DNA of 64,000 bases from CAWANP01 sp963783445 (GTDB lineage: Bacteria; Chloroflexota; Anaerolineae; JAAYZQ01), in assembly GCA_963783445.1 (NCBI GenBank), contig CAWANP010000004.1, positions 682,001 through 746,000 of the forward strand, written 5' to 3'. This document shows positions 18,647 through 26,390 of the stretch, in pieces. How positions within the stretch are numbered: the first letter of the stretch is position 1; the number at the start of each line of letters is the position of its first letter. A model generated the notes under the pieces. It worked only from the letters and a program-made list of their open reading frames with translations, was not told the DNA's origin and searched no databases. Both the position numbers and the translations under genes were made by a program.

Positions 18647-18874
18647 CTAGGCAGAAAACTCAAATACGGGCGTCTCGATCGCACGCAGCGGGCGTTGCCT
18701 GTCCCAAACAGTTTGTTGGAGCCGCTCCACAGTCTCGGGCGAGAAAAGCCGCTCACCGGTTTCCAGGCATACTCTGGCTGGCACGTTCTCGACGATGATG
18801 AACTGTCCATCCAACTCGATCGTATAGGTCACCTTCTCTTCAACAAAGGTCTCTCCCCAGCAATTGGTCTCCAT
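18647..18874 (-). CDS. YgiT-type zinc-finger/MqsA-like antitoxin
   Basis: A 75-residue protein starting at ATG 18874, with AGGAG nine bases upstream. The family pattern is clear in VTYTIELDGQFIIVENVPAR and then VCLETGERLFSPETVERLQ. This is the N-terminal-domain-only version of MqsA/YgiT antitoxins that accompany DUF4258 toxins. Only two cysteines remain (in TNCWGE and RVCLETGE), instead of the usual two C-x2-C pairs, so zinc binding may be lost or altered. The gene overlaps the end of the DUF4258 gene by 46 bases, typical of a translationally coupled toxin-antitoxin operon with the toxin first. Antitoxins of this type usually also repress their own promoter, but no DNA-binding domain is visible in this short form. 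Confidence 0.7.
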   Translation of the reverse strand: METNCWGETFVEEKVTYTIELDGQFIIVENVPARVCLETGERLFSPETVERLQQTVWDRQRPLRAIETPVFEFSA

Positions 18875-19182
18875 ATCACGATCTCCTGGTCCGATAATCG
18901 ATCCACAGATCTGGATCTCGGCTCGTACACGGTTATGATCTTGACGAGAGGACGTGATGGATGACTGCACAGAATGTGCAGAGGTCTGTCTGCCAACGTG
19001 AACCCAAGTACGAGACAGCTTGGGCCATACTTGTCCTCGGGATAGTCATCGATCAGATGTCCGTTGGCAAATGCCTCTCGGATTTCCTGGACACTGATTC
19101 GCCGGCTGATGCCTTGATCAACCGCGTGCTGCGAGAACTCGAACCGCCCTCGTGCTATTTTGCTTTGCAGGTCTTTGATCAT
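18829..19182 (-). CDS. DUF4258-domain protein, putative toxin
   Basis: A 117-residue protein starting at ATG 19182 (MIKDLQSKIARGRFEFSQHAVDQG). The DUF4258 pattern is a compact alpha-beta domain with FSQHAVDQGISRRISVQEIR, then PSCLVLGFTLADRPLHILCS and a C-terminal VKIITVYEP strand. The conserved His (SQHA) and the final strand match RelE/HigB-like mRNA interferase-type folds. It is the upstream partner of the YgiT-type antitoxin, which it overlaps. Toxin activity is inferred from family pairing only. The C-terminus beyond VYEPRSRSVD (about 27 residues) runs on further than I would expect and lies inside the antitoxin coding region. A TTGGAT-17-TATAAT promoter is present 37-65 bases upstream. 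Confidence 0.7.
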   Translation of the reverse strand: MIKDLQSKIARGRFEFSQHAVDQGISRRISVQEIREAFANGHLIDDYPEDKYGPSCLVLGFTLADRPLHILCSHPSRPLVKIITVYEPRSRSVDRLSDQEIVIWRPIAGERPLLKRR

Positions 19183-19218
19183 GGCTACTCCGGCGCACAA
19201 TGCCGTTCACCTGTGTTG

Positions 19219-19247
19219 ATTATAGCACAAGAGCGCACAGAATCCAA
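19219..19247 (-). promoter_or_regulatory. Promoter of the DUF4258/YgiT operon
   Basis: On the minus strand TTGGAT (19247-19242), 17 bases, TATAAT (19224-19219), preceded by TGTGC. The toxin start codon follows 37 bases downstream of the -10 box. Confidence 0.55.
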
Positions 19248-19274
19248 GACACTGGGCTGAGCTATTTCGCAGCC

Positions 19275-20042
19275 TCAGGCCAGTTCGATGTCAGCCACAG
19301 ACTCGACCACCCACGTGGGGCGGTAGGGGTAGCGTTCGATGTCCTGGCGGCGGGTGACGCCGGTCAGGACCAGGACGGTGCGCATGCCACTCTCCACACC
19401 AGCGACGATGTCGGTCTCCATGCGGTCGCCGACCATGGCCGAGTCCTCAGAGTGGACGTCCAGGTAGTTGAGCGCCGAACGCATCATCAGCGGGTTGGGC
19501 TTGCCCACGAAAAAGGGGGCCTTGCCGCTGGCCTTTTCGATGAGGGCGGCCATGGCCCCGCAGCCAGGTACCGTGCCGGCCTCGGTGGGACCGTTGACGT
19601 CGGGATTGGTGGCGATAAATTGCGCTCCGGCCTCGATGAGGCGCACGGCCTTGGTGATGATCTCATAATTGTAGGTCTCGGTCTCGCCCAGGACGACGTA
19701 ATCGGGGTCCGTGTCGGTGATGACGTAGCCGATGTCATGGACGGCCTGCGTCAGGCCGCTCTCGCCAATGACAAAGGCCGTGCCCTCGGGCCGCTGGCTG
19801 TGCAGAAAGCTGGCTGTGGCCATGGCCGAGGTAAAGATGCGCTCGGGCGGGATCTCCAACCCAATGTTGCCCAGGCGATGGGCCAGGTCGCGGGGCGTGT
19901 AGATGGGATTGTTGGTCAGGACCAGGTAGGGCTGGCCCAGTTCCTCCAGGCGCTGGAGAAAGCGATCCGCTCCTGGAATGAGCTGCTTGCCCTTGACGAG
20001 TACGCCGTCCATGTCGGTGATATAGTTTCTGACGGTATGCAT
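19275..20042 (-). CDS. HAD-IIA family hydrolase (NagD-like phosphatase)
   Basis: A 255-residue HAD-superfamily phosphatase. ATG 20042 (MHTVRNYITDMDGVLVKG) is chosen because it sits just before motif I, DMDGV, with both nucleophile and acid Asp at about residues 9 and 11. Motif II appears in YLVLTNNP and the class IIA cap domain follows (DPDYVVLGETETYNYEIITK). Motif III is the Lys in FFVGKPNPLM and motif IV is AMVGDRMETDIVAG. The set is complete, so the enzyme should be active on a small phosphorylated metabolite in the cytoplasm, as NagD-like enzymes are. The leader carries a perfect 12-bp hairpin and the promoter box TATAAT at 20160-20155. It is a stand-alone gene; the substrate is not predictable. 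Confidence 0.85.
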   Translation of the reverse strand: MHTVRNYITDMDGVLVKGKQLIPGADRFLQRLEELGQPYLVLTNNPIYTPRDLAHRLGNIGLEIPPERIFTSAMATASFLHSQRPEGTAFVIGESGLTQAVHDIGYVITDTDPDYVVLGETETYNYEIITKAVRLIEAGAQFIATNPDVNGPTEAGTVPGCGAMAALIEKASGKAPFFVGKPNPLMMRSALNYLDVHSEDSAMVGDRMETDIVAGVESGMRTVLVLTGVTRRQDIERYPYRPTWVVESVADIELA

Positions 20043-20110
20043 ATAGGGTGCCTTTCCGCCCGTAGAGGGCAGGTTCGAGCCATCCATGGTGTGCCGCCGC
20101 CCCTGATAGG

Positions 20111-20138
20111 CTTTGGAGGTTTCGGGAAACCTCCAAAG
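20111..20138 (-). repeat. Perfect 12-bp hairpin in the leader of the HAD gene
   Basis: CTTTGGAGGTTT, loop of four, AAACCTCCAAAG. It lies between the -10 box (20160-20155) and the start codon at 20042, so it would be part of the mRNA leader. It could be a repeat remnant or a regulatory stem; there is no T-run. Confidence 0.6.
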
Positions 20139-20257
20139 TCTGATCTGTATGGGCATTATACAGGAGAAGCGGATTCTCGTCAGGTTTGGGGAGGTACGGC
20201 ACCCTCGATTTGAGTAATCGTACTCACATGCGAGAGGGTTCGGCGCATGCTCAAACC

Positions 20258-20336
20258 AATATGACAGCGAATCAGGGGGATTTACCGAATCTCGTGCGCC
20301 CGGATTCGGTAAATCCTACCGATTCGTTGTCATATT
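20258..20336. repeat. Long interrupted hairpin between HAD and MutS-like genes
   Basis: Nested inverted arms: AATATGACA and CGAATC, then GGATTTACCGAATC, a loop of 11 bases, then GATTCGGTAAATCC, GATTCG and TGTCATATT. The inner stem is 14 of 14 and the outer one 9 of 9, with short mismatched gaps. It lies downstream of the MutS-like gene and upstream of the HAD promoter. It may act as a terminator or be a small mobile palindrome. Confidence 0.75.
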
Positions 20337-20436
20337 TCGCTTCGGGCCAACCAACAACCGCCGGCAGCTGGGCATGCCTGACTCGAGACCTCGGAGGTTG
20401 CGAACCTACGGTTCGTCCGCAACCGCCGAGATCCTG

Positions 20437-22314
20437 CTACAAAGACACCGGCAGCCCCTCCAGGCGCATGATGGTCAGGGCGTTGGTCGTTGGGCAGGGG
20501 CCGGGGCGCAGGGTATAGTCAAAGGCCATGAGGCCGTCCGCGACGTGGTCGCGGAAGTGATAGTTGACCACCTGGGGCGCCTGACCGGCCAGCTCGGTGA
20601 GGGCCAGGTCGTGGGTGGCAATGAGACCCACGCCGCGTTTGCCGGCCAGGGCGCGGATGTAGGCCCGGCTGCCGGCCAGGCGCTCGCGGTTGTTGGTACC
20701 GCGAAAGATCTCGTCAATGCAGAAAAAGAGGGGCAGGGCATCCTCGCGATCCAGCTCGGCCAGCAGCGCTTTCAAACGCCGGACCTCGGCGTAAAAATAG
20801 GAAATGCCGTCGACCACCGAGTCGGCCACCTCCAGGCAGGTAAAGATGCGAAAGAGGTCCGTCCGCAAGGCTACGGCGCAGACCGGCCCACCGGCATAGG
20901 CCAGCGCCAGGTTCAGGCCCAGGGTTTTGAGAAAGACGCTCTTGCCCGCCATGTTGGATCCGGTGATGATGGCGACCTGGCCCAGGCCGGGCACGGTCAG
21001 GTCGTTGCACACCCGTTCCTCCCCGGGGATCAAGGGGTGGCCCAGCGCCGTCCCCTGAAAGACCGCAGTCCCCTGCCCGCGGCCCTCAGTCAGGATGGTT
21101 GGAAAAGCATAGGCTGGATTGAGATAAGCAAAATTGGCCAGCGAGCCCAGGGCTTCCAGCTCGAACCAGACGTCCATCCAGGCCGGGGCGTGCTCGTCCA
21201 TGCCTGCTTTGGTCCGGCTCAGGCGGTAGGCAAAGTAGGCGTCCCAGGGCAGCACGGCGTTCACGGCAAACCAGAGGAGGGGGTTGCCGCGGATGCCCAT
21301 GGCGGCCACGACACGCGTGATGCGGGCCAGGTAGCGGGAGGGGCGGTGGGCCGGGTTGAGAAAGGGAGCGCACAACTCCTTCAGGCACGGCGTACCATGA
21401 TAAGCAAAGGACTCGAGCTGTTGAAAGACGGCGCGCAACTGGCGCAGGGCATCGCCCAGGGCCAGGGCCTCGCTCCAGGCGGCGGCCGTATCCCGGGAGC
21501 GGATCAGCATCAGGCCCAGGTAGAGTACCAGCGAGAGCTGCCACCAGGGCGGCAGCATCCCCAGGCGGTTGGCCGCGAACAGCAGGACATTCAAGGCCGC
21601 CAACGCGGAAAGGAGCAGCAACCAGCGGCCCTGCGCCGCTTGGACCGTGCCCTTGGCCAGCCAGTCCAGCAAGGAGTCCGCATCCCAGGTCTTGCTGCCG
21701 CCAGCGGCGGCCATGGCATTCAGCGTCAGCTTGTCGCGGAACAGGCTGCGAGGGGCCAGCTCGCGCACCAGCGCCTGGCGGCGGGCGACCGCATCCCCGT
21801 CGGGTACCGGCGCGGTAAGCCAGTCACGCAGTCGCTGGCTGCCCTCGGCAGAGACGGCCGTGTCCAGCAAGCGCAACAGCGAGCGCCGGCCCACAATGTC
21901 CAGGTCGGCCTCGAAGGGGTGATCGGGTCTGGGTCGCTGGCGGTAGCCGGCCGGTATCTGCTCCCAATCGAGGAGCGCCTGGGCCAGGTGGCCCGACTTG
22001 ATCTGGATCCAGGCCCGGTGGCGGCGGATGCCGGCCTCCAACCGGCGGTGGGCATAGACCGCCAAGCCAAAGAGGGCCAGACCAGCAATGAGGCAGAGGG
22101 CGGCGGCCTGCCAGCCGGCCAGGTAAAAGGCCACCCCCGTGGCCAGCAGGGCCAGCAGAAAAGCCACAATGCGCAGCCAGGAGTAGCGATAGCTGGCGCC
22201 GCCAAGACGGTCGAGACGCAGCTCAACGCGGTCGATCTGACGCTGCAGGGAGCGAAGACAGATCGCTTGGGCATTCGTTGCAGGCTGCGGCGTGATGGTG
22301 GGTGCTGTTTGCAT
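20437..22314 (-). CDS. Membrane-anchored MutS-like ATPase
   Basis: A 625-residue protein with the MutS ATPase domain at the C-terminus: Walker A TGSNMAGKS at residues 451-459 and Walker B FFCIDEI near 530-536. The family-specific FRGTNNRERL loop follows, and the switch-like LIATHDLALTEL near 570. The N-terminus lacks the mismatch-recognition domain. Instead there are two adjacent hydrophobic helices (about 47-87) and a second pair (about 231-272) around a coiled region, so it is probably tethered to the cell membrane. Such short MutS homologues are not thought to act in classical mismatch repair; their role is unknown. ATG 22314 is used. All ATPase motifs are intact. Single-gene unit. Confidence 0.8.
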   Translation of the reverse strand: MQTAPTITPQPATNAQAICLRSLQRQIDRVELRLDRLGGASYRYSWLRIVAFLLALLATGVAFYLAGWQAAALCLIAGLALFGLAVYAHRRLEAGIRRHRAWIQIKSGHLAQALLDWEQIPAGYRQRPRPDHPFEADLDIVGRRSLLRLLDTAVSAEGSQRLRDWLTAPVPDGDAVARRQALVRELAPRSLFRDKLTLNAMAAAGGSKTWDADSLLDWLAKGTVQAAQGRWLLLLSALAALNVLLFAANRLGMLPPWWQLSLVLYLGLMLIRSRDTAAAWSEALALGDALRQLRAVFQQLESFAYHGTPCLKELCAPFLNPAHRPSRYLARITRVVAAMGIRGNPLLWFAVNAVLPWDAYFAYRLSRTKAGMDEHAPAWMDVWFELEALGSLANFAYLNPAYAFPTILTEGRGQGTAVFQGTALGHPLIPGEERVCNDLTVPGLGQVAIITGSNMAGKSVFLKTLGLNLALAYAGGPVCAVALRTDLFRIFTCLEVADSVVDGISYFYAEVRRLKALLAELDREDALPLFFCIDEIFRGTNNRERLAGSRAYIRALAGKRGVGLIATHDLALTELAGQAPQVVNYHFRDHVADGLMAFDYTLRPGPCPTTNALTIMRLEGLPVSL

Positions 22315-22387
22315 GGGCTGTCAGGCTCGCGGTCAGACGTCTCGTTCTTGGTGACATTGTAACACGCCCAATCGCCGGTGGCAACCC

Positions 22388-22612
22388 GGGCTCGGTCGAG
22401 AGACCTTTGCCTATCCGAGAAGGTTCAAGAGGTACCAAGGGAGTTCGCCAAGGTCTCTGACCGCGGTTTGGGCTCGGTCAGGAGACCTTCGCCCATCGAG
22501 GGAGCATGCTTTGCCCATCTTGTAGGTTCAAGGGTACCAAGGGAGTTCGCCAAAGTCTCTGACCGCAGCCGTTTGGGCTCGGTCAGGAGACCTTCGCCTA
22601 TCAAAGAGGTGA
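22388..22612. repeat. Palindromic direct repeats (repeat D), two full copies and one partial
   Basis: The repeated core has arms AAGGTCTCTGACCG and CGGTCAGGAGACCTT about 11 bases apart (22450-22489 and again near 22551-22596). It is preceded each time by GGTACCAAGGGAGTTCGCC. A partial copy starts near 22388. The repeats fill the gap between the divergent starts/ends of the MutS-like and MoaD-like genes. Confidence 0.8.
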
Positions 22613-22621
22613 GGGAATGAC

Positions 22622-22939
22622 TTACATGCCCAGGATCGCCATGTCCTTGCCAAAGAGACCAAGCCGGTCGCCGTCGCCAACCGGCATGCTCAGGTCCCAC
22701 TGGGACAGGCTCTCGCCGACCTGCTGATAGCCATAGAACTTGCCCATGGAGGTCCGGGTCGAAAGCAGCTTGGCGTTGACAAAAATGTGGTTGATCTCTT
22801 CCACAGGGATGCCTTCGCCTGCCAGGAGGGTGGCGATGGTTTCGTCGGGGCTGGATTCCAGCATGAGAACGCTGTCGGATCCTACCTGGGTGCCACCACT
22901 GTATCGCCGGAGCTTGCCGTACAGGTGTATCTCTACCAT
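22622..22939 (-). CDS. MoaD/ThiS-family ubiquitin-like protein
   Basis: A 105-residue beta-grasp protein starting at ATG 22939. The pattern VEIHLYGKLRRY at the N-terminus, ETIATLLAGEGIPVEEINHI in the middle and VGDGDRLGLFGKDMAIL at the end is that of MoaD/ThiS-like small proteins. It ends ILGM and lacks the terminal Gly-Gly that is adenylated and thiocarboxylated in sulphur carriers. It is therefore unlikely to be a canonical carrier; similar non-GG forms are widespread and uncharacterised. No E1-like or molybdopterin gene is nearby. A divergent NlpC/P60 gene starts 230 bases away. Confidence 0.7.
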   Translation of the reverse strand: MVEIHLYGKLRRYSGGTQVGSDSVLMLESSPDETIATLLAGEGIPVEEINHIFVNAKLLSTRTSMGKFYGYQQVGESLSQWDLSMPVGDGDRLGLFGKDMAILGM

Positions 22940-23107
22940 GATGGGGTTTCTCCTCTTTTTCAGATGCCCACGTGCTCTCCCCGGATCCGTGACCCCGGCA
23001 AATCGCGGGCTGGCTCACTGCTACGGAGCCACGGATCCTGCCAGAGCGGAGGAGAGCTCGAGCTGAGACCAGTATAGTACAAGCGTGCACACAAAATGCA
23101 TACAGGT

Positions 23108-23136
23108 TTGGGCCCGGTGGCGAGATGTGCTATACT
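23108..23136 (+). promoter_or_regulatory. Promoter of the NlpC/P60 gene
   Basis: TTGGGC (23108-23113), 17 bases, then TATACT (23131-23136) with an extended TG two bases before the -10 box. The start codon follows 33 bases downstream. Confidence 0.55.
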
Positions 23137-23168
23137 TGGCGAATTCCATTGCAGATCTGGAGGAGAGA

Positions 23169-23975
23169 ATGCCATCGCAAGGCGTCGTGCTCGATAGCAT
23201 CGCCAACCTTTTCAGCCGGCCTGACCTGACCGCCGACCTGGTAACCCAGGCGGTCCTGGGTTCGGGGCTGACCATCAAGGAGAGCCGAGGCAGTTGGTAT
23301 TATGTAAAATTACCGGACCAGTACAAGGGCTGGATCGAGGCCCGCAACGTGCGCGTCTACGCCGAGGGCCAGACACCCTACGCTTCGACGGGACAGGTGG
23401 CCCAGGTCACGAGCCTCATTGCCTTTCTCTATCACGAGCCGGCGGTGAGCAAGCGCCTGCCGGCGCTCCAGGCAACCCTCGGCTGCCGGCTGGAGATAGC
23501 CCAGGAGGGGGAGGACTGGTTGCGCGTTGCGCTGCCCGGCAGTCCGGGGCGCTGGTTGAAACGGGGTGACGTCAAGATTGTCCCTGCGGGCAAACCAAGG
23601 CCGCGGGGGAGCGTGGACGACGTCGTTGCCACCGCGCAGCGCTTTCTGGGACTGCCCTACCTATGGGGCGGCTGCACGCCGCTGGGCATCGACTGCTCGG
23701 GATTCGTGCAATTGGTTTGGGGCTTGCACGGGGTACAGCTCCTGCGCGACGCCAGCATCCAGTTCACGCAGCCGGACCTGGCGGTGGTGGAAAAGGAGGC
23801 GCTGCTGGCCGGCGACCTTCTTTTCTTTGGGGGTGAGCGGATCACGCACGTGGGCCTGTACATGGGCGCGGGTCGCTTTATCCATGCCACGACACACCGG
23901 CGGCCGGTGGTCCAGATCTCGCGCCTGGACGAGGCGCACTGGACGGAGCGGTACCGGGGCGGCAGGAGGCCCTGA
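23169..23975 (+). CDS. NlpC/P60 peptidoglycan endopeptidase with SH3-like domains
   Basis: A 268-residue enzyme starting at ATG 23169 after GGAGGAGAG. Two bacterial SH3-like segments (about 10-65 and 75-140, with YYVKLPDQYKGWIEARNVRV and WLRVALPGSPGRWLKRGDVK) precede an NlpC/P60 cysteine peptidase domain (150-268). The catalytic Cys176 is in GIDCSGFVQL, His227 in RITHVGLYMG, and the third polar residue His239 in GRFIHAT. This is the layout of YkfC-like gamma-D-glutamyl-diamino-acid endopeptidases that recycle or trim peptidoglycan peptides. No N-terminal signal peptide is apparent, which favours cytoplasmic peptide recycling or non-classical export. Single gene with its own promoter. Confidence 0.85.
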   Translation: MPSQGVVLDSIANLFSRPDLTADLVTQAVLGSGLTIKESRGSWYYVKLPDQYKGWIEARNVRVYAEGQTPYASTGQVAQVTSLIAFLYHEPAVSKRLPALQATLGCRLEIAQEGEDWLRVALPGSPGRWLKRGDVKIVPAGKPRPRGSVDDVVATAQRFLGLPYLWGGCTPLGIDCSGFVQLVWGLHGVQLLRDASIQFTQPDLAVVEKEALLAGDLLFFGGERITHVGLYMGAGRFIHATTHRRPVVQISRLDEAHWTERYRGGRRP

Positions 23976-24069
23976 GGAGCAGACCGCGCGGGCAGCAGAC
24001 CGCTTCGGCAGGGTGTTTCTGAATGCTCTGGTGAAGGTATGCTGGCGGGCCGTCCGCGCGGGCATAAAG

Positions 24070-24215
24070 TGATACTGTTGGCCTATTACATAATATGAAC
24101 CCGCTGGCAGAACCGACCGGCCATGAAGTGGCCGGTCTACGGAGCAACGCCCGATGAATCGGGCTGTGAGGGACCAGATCACGTCTTCCAGCCCCGTGAA
24201 CGGGGCTTGACTTCT
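24070..24215 (+). repeat. REP-B/MITE-end copy upstream of RAYT 2
   Basis: It begins with GATACTGTTGGCCTATTACATAATATG, matching the terminal repeat of the element at 50521-50736. Palindromes follow: CCGGCCATGAAGTGGCCGG, GCCCGATGAATCGGGC and GCCCCGTGAACGGGGC. Only one terminal arm is present here. Confidence 0.8.
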
Positions 24216-24280
24216 GATTCAGGTCTAGGGGGGCGGACCCGCTTCGGGGGCCTCCTGATACACTGCTAGTGGTATCCAAC

Positions 24281-24778
24281 TCAGCCCAGGTTTATTAATT
24301 CCTCCCGCCAGCCGGTCTCATCTATTGCATAGACAGCCCCTTGCTCTCGCAACAATTCCGGCCCGACATTGTCGCTGGCCATCCGCTCCAAGATCGGGAT
24401 TGCTGTCCCAGTCGCATGGTGCTCCTTTTGATGGTTTACGTAGGTGATGAAATTGGGCAAGCGCTTGGCATCGAAAGAAAAGGCGCCGTACTCGTCCTGC
24501 CACTCAAAGCGCCCGCTGCTTGCACCGGATTGGTTCAAGCGAGTCGAAGCCACGCCCTTGATCTGGCCTACGAACTTGGCTACGGCGATGGCTGGCGGGA
24601 TGGCCACTACCATGTGCACATGATCTACAATACCGCCGAGGGTGTAGACCACACCCCCAAGAGCAGTCGCTTTGCCCGTCAGGTAACCAAAGATCTCCTT
24701 TTCGGCAGGAGGTCTGAGCAGAGGTTCGCGGTTCTTTGTAGCCCAAACCAGGTGGTAGAAGAGCTGCCAGTACGGCAT
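24281..24778 (-). CDS. REP-associated tyrosine transposase (IS200/IS605 TnpA-like, RAYT 2)
   Basis: A 165-residue intact Y1 transposase. The HUH motif is HVH at residues 53-55 in IVDHVHMVVAIPP, preceded by the family start WQLFYHLVWATKNREPLL. Catalytic Tyr113 sits in NFITYVNHQKEHH. Such enzymes nick and join single-stranded DNA at REP hairpins. It differs clearly in sequence from the RAYT at 6574 and has its own repeat family: REP-B palindromes lie at 24070-24215 on one side and in a 1.4 kb array on the other. The start ATG 24778 has GGAGGCAAC just upstream. All motifs are intact, so it may be active or domesticated. Confidence 0.88.
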   Translation of the reverse strand: MPYWQLFYHLVWATKNREPLLRPPAEKEIFGYLTGKATALGGVVYTLGGIVDHVHMVVAIPPAIAVAKFVGQIKGVASTRLNQSGASSGRFEWQDEYGAFSFDAKRLPNFITYVNHQKEHHATGTAIPILERMASDNVGPELLREQGAVYAIDETGWREELINLG

Positions 24779-24889
24779 TTTGTTGCCTCCTTGCGTGCAT
24801 GTCCAATCGTTTGCCTGAGGCGAAGTTTGGGCTGTTTTGGTAGGACCTCGCCGACGGGCGGTCCGTTACGCAGCCGCAGCCCCATCAAC

Positions 24890-26345
24890 GGCTCTTCGCA
24901 GCCAATCCCAAGCCCGATTCATCGGGCGCTGCTCCGTAGGCCGGACACTTGACGTCGGGCCAGCCTACGCCCAGCAAGAGCCTCGCCACTCCGGCACAGT
25001 TCTGCCGCCGGGCACACCGCGCGCATAAAGTGCCCGCGCTACGGAGCTGCGCCCCGTGAACGGGGCTTCCCAACCATCCACAAGCCCGATTCATCGGGCG
25101 CTGCTTCGTAGGCCGGACACTTTGTGTCCGGCCGGTCCACGCCCAGCGAGGGCCTGACCTGTTTGGTACCATCTTGCCGCCGGGCACACCGCGCGGGCAT
25201 AAAGTGCCCGCGCTACGGAGCTGCGCCCCGTGAACGGGGCTTCCCAACCATCCACAAGCCCGATTCATCGGGCGCTGCTTCGTAGGCCGGACACTTTATG
25301 TCCGGCCGGTCCACGCCCAGCGAGGGCCTGACCTGTTTGGTACCATCTTGCCGCCGGGCACACCGCGCGGGCATAAAGTGCCCGCGCTACGGAGCTGCGC
25401 CCCGTGAACGGGGCTTCCCAACCATCCCAAGCCCGATTCATCGGGCGCTGCTTCGTAGTCCTACGCCCAGCAAGAGCCTCGCCACTCCGGTACAGTTCTG
25501 CCGCCGGGCACACCGCGCGGGCATAAAGTGCCCGCGCTACGGAGCTGCGCCCCGTGAACGGGGCTTCCCAACCATCCACAAGCCCGATTCATCGGGCGCT
25601 GCTTCGTAGGCCGGACACTTTATGTCCGGCCGGTCCACGCCCAGCGAGGGCCTGACCTGTTTGGTACCATCTTGCCGCCGGGCACACCGCGCGGGCATAA
25701 AGTGCCCGCGCTACGGAGCTGCGCCCCGTGAACGGGGCTTCCCAACCATCCACAAGCCCGATTCATCGGGCGCTGCTTCGTAGGCCGGACACTTTATGTC
25801 CGGCCGGTCCTACGCCCAGCGAGGGCCTGACCTGTTTGGTACCAGTTCTGCCGCCGGGCACACCGCGCGGGCATAAAGTGCCCGCGCTACGGAGCTGCGC
25901 CCCGTGAACGGGGCTTCCCAACCATCCACAAGCCCGATTCATCGGGCGCTGCTTCGTAGGCCGGACACTTTATGTCCGGCCGGTCCACGCCCAGCGAGGG
26001 CCTGACCTGTTTGGTACCATCTTGCCGCCGGGCACACCGCGCGGGCATAAAGTGCCCGCGCTACGGAGCTGCGCCCCGTGAACGGGGCTTTCCAACCATC
26101 CACAAGCCCGATTCATCGGGCGCTGCTTCGTAGGCCGGACACTTTATGTCCGGCCGGTCTACGCCCAGCAAGAGCCTGACCAGTTTGGTACCATCTTGCC
26201 GCCGGGCACACCGCGCGGGCATAAAGTGCCCGCGCTACGGAGCTGCGCCCCGTGAACGGGGCTTCCCAACCATCCCCAAGCCCGATTCATCGGGCGTTGC
26301 TTCGTAGTCTACGCCCAGCAAGAGCCTCGCCACTCCGGCACAGTT
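24890..26345. repeat. REP-B tandem array, about 174-bp unit, eight full copies plus partials
   Basis: The marker GCCCCGTGAACGGGGC recurs at 25051, 25226, 25399, 25549, 25723, 25899, 26073 and 26247, so the period is 173-176 bases except one 150-base unit lacking the GGCCGGACA...TGTCCGGCC stem. Each unit holds four palindromes: GCCCCGTGAACGGGGC, GCCCGATTCATCGGGC, GGCCGGACACTTTATGTCCGGCC (23 bases as two arms) and GCGCGGGCATAAAGTGCCCGCGC (likewise). Copies are nearly identical, implying recent expansion. No gene is embedded. Confidence 0.9.
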
Positions 26346-26390
26346 CTGCCGAGGGGCACACCGCTCCTTCGCCGTCCTCTTGCCACATCT

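Noticed and set aside
20374..22362. 662-residue open frame on the plus strand
   Set aside because: It is the shadow of the MutS-like gene on the other strand; composition is Gln/Gly-rich with no family and no ribosome site.
22622..23975. MoaD-like plus NlpC/P60 as a ubiquitin-like conjugation and deconjugation pair
   Set aside because: The two genes are divergent, the MoaD-like protein lacks Gly-Gly, and no E1-like gene is near; the NlpC protein has the layout of a cell-wall peptide enzyme.
24890..26345. CRISPR array
   Set aside because: The units are contiguous 174-base repeats with four palindromes and no unique spacers.
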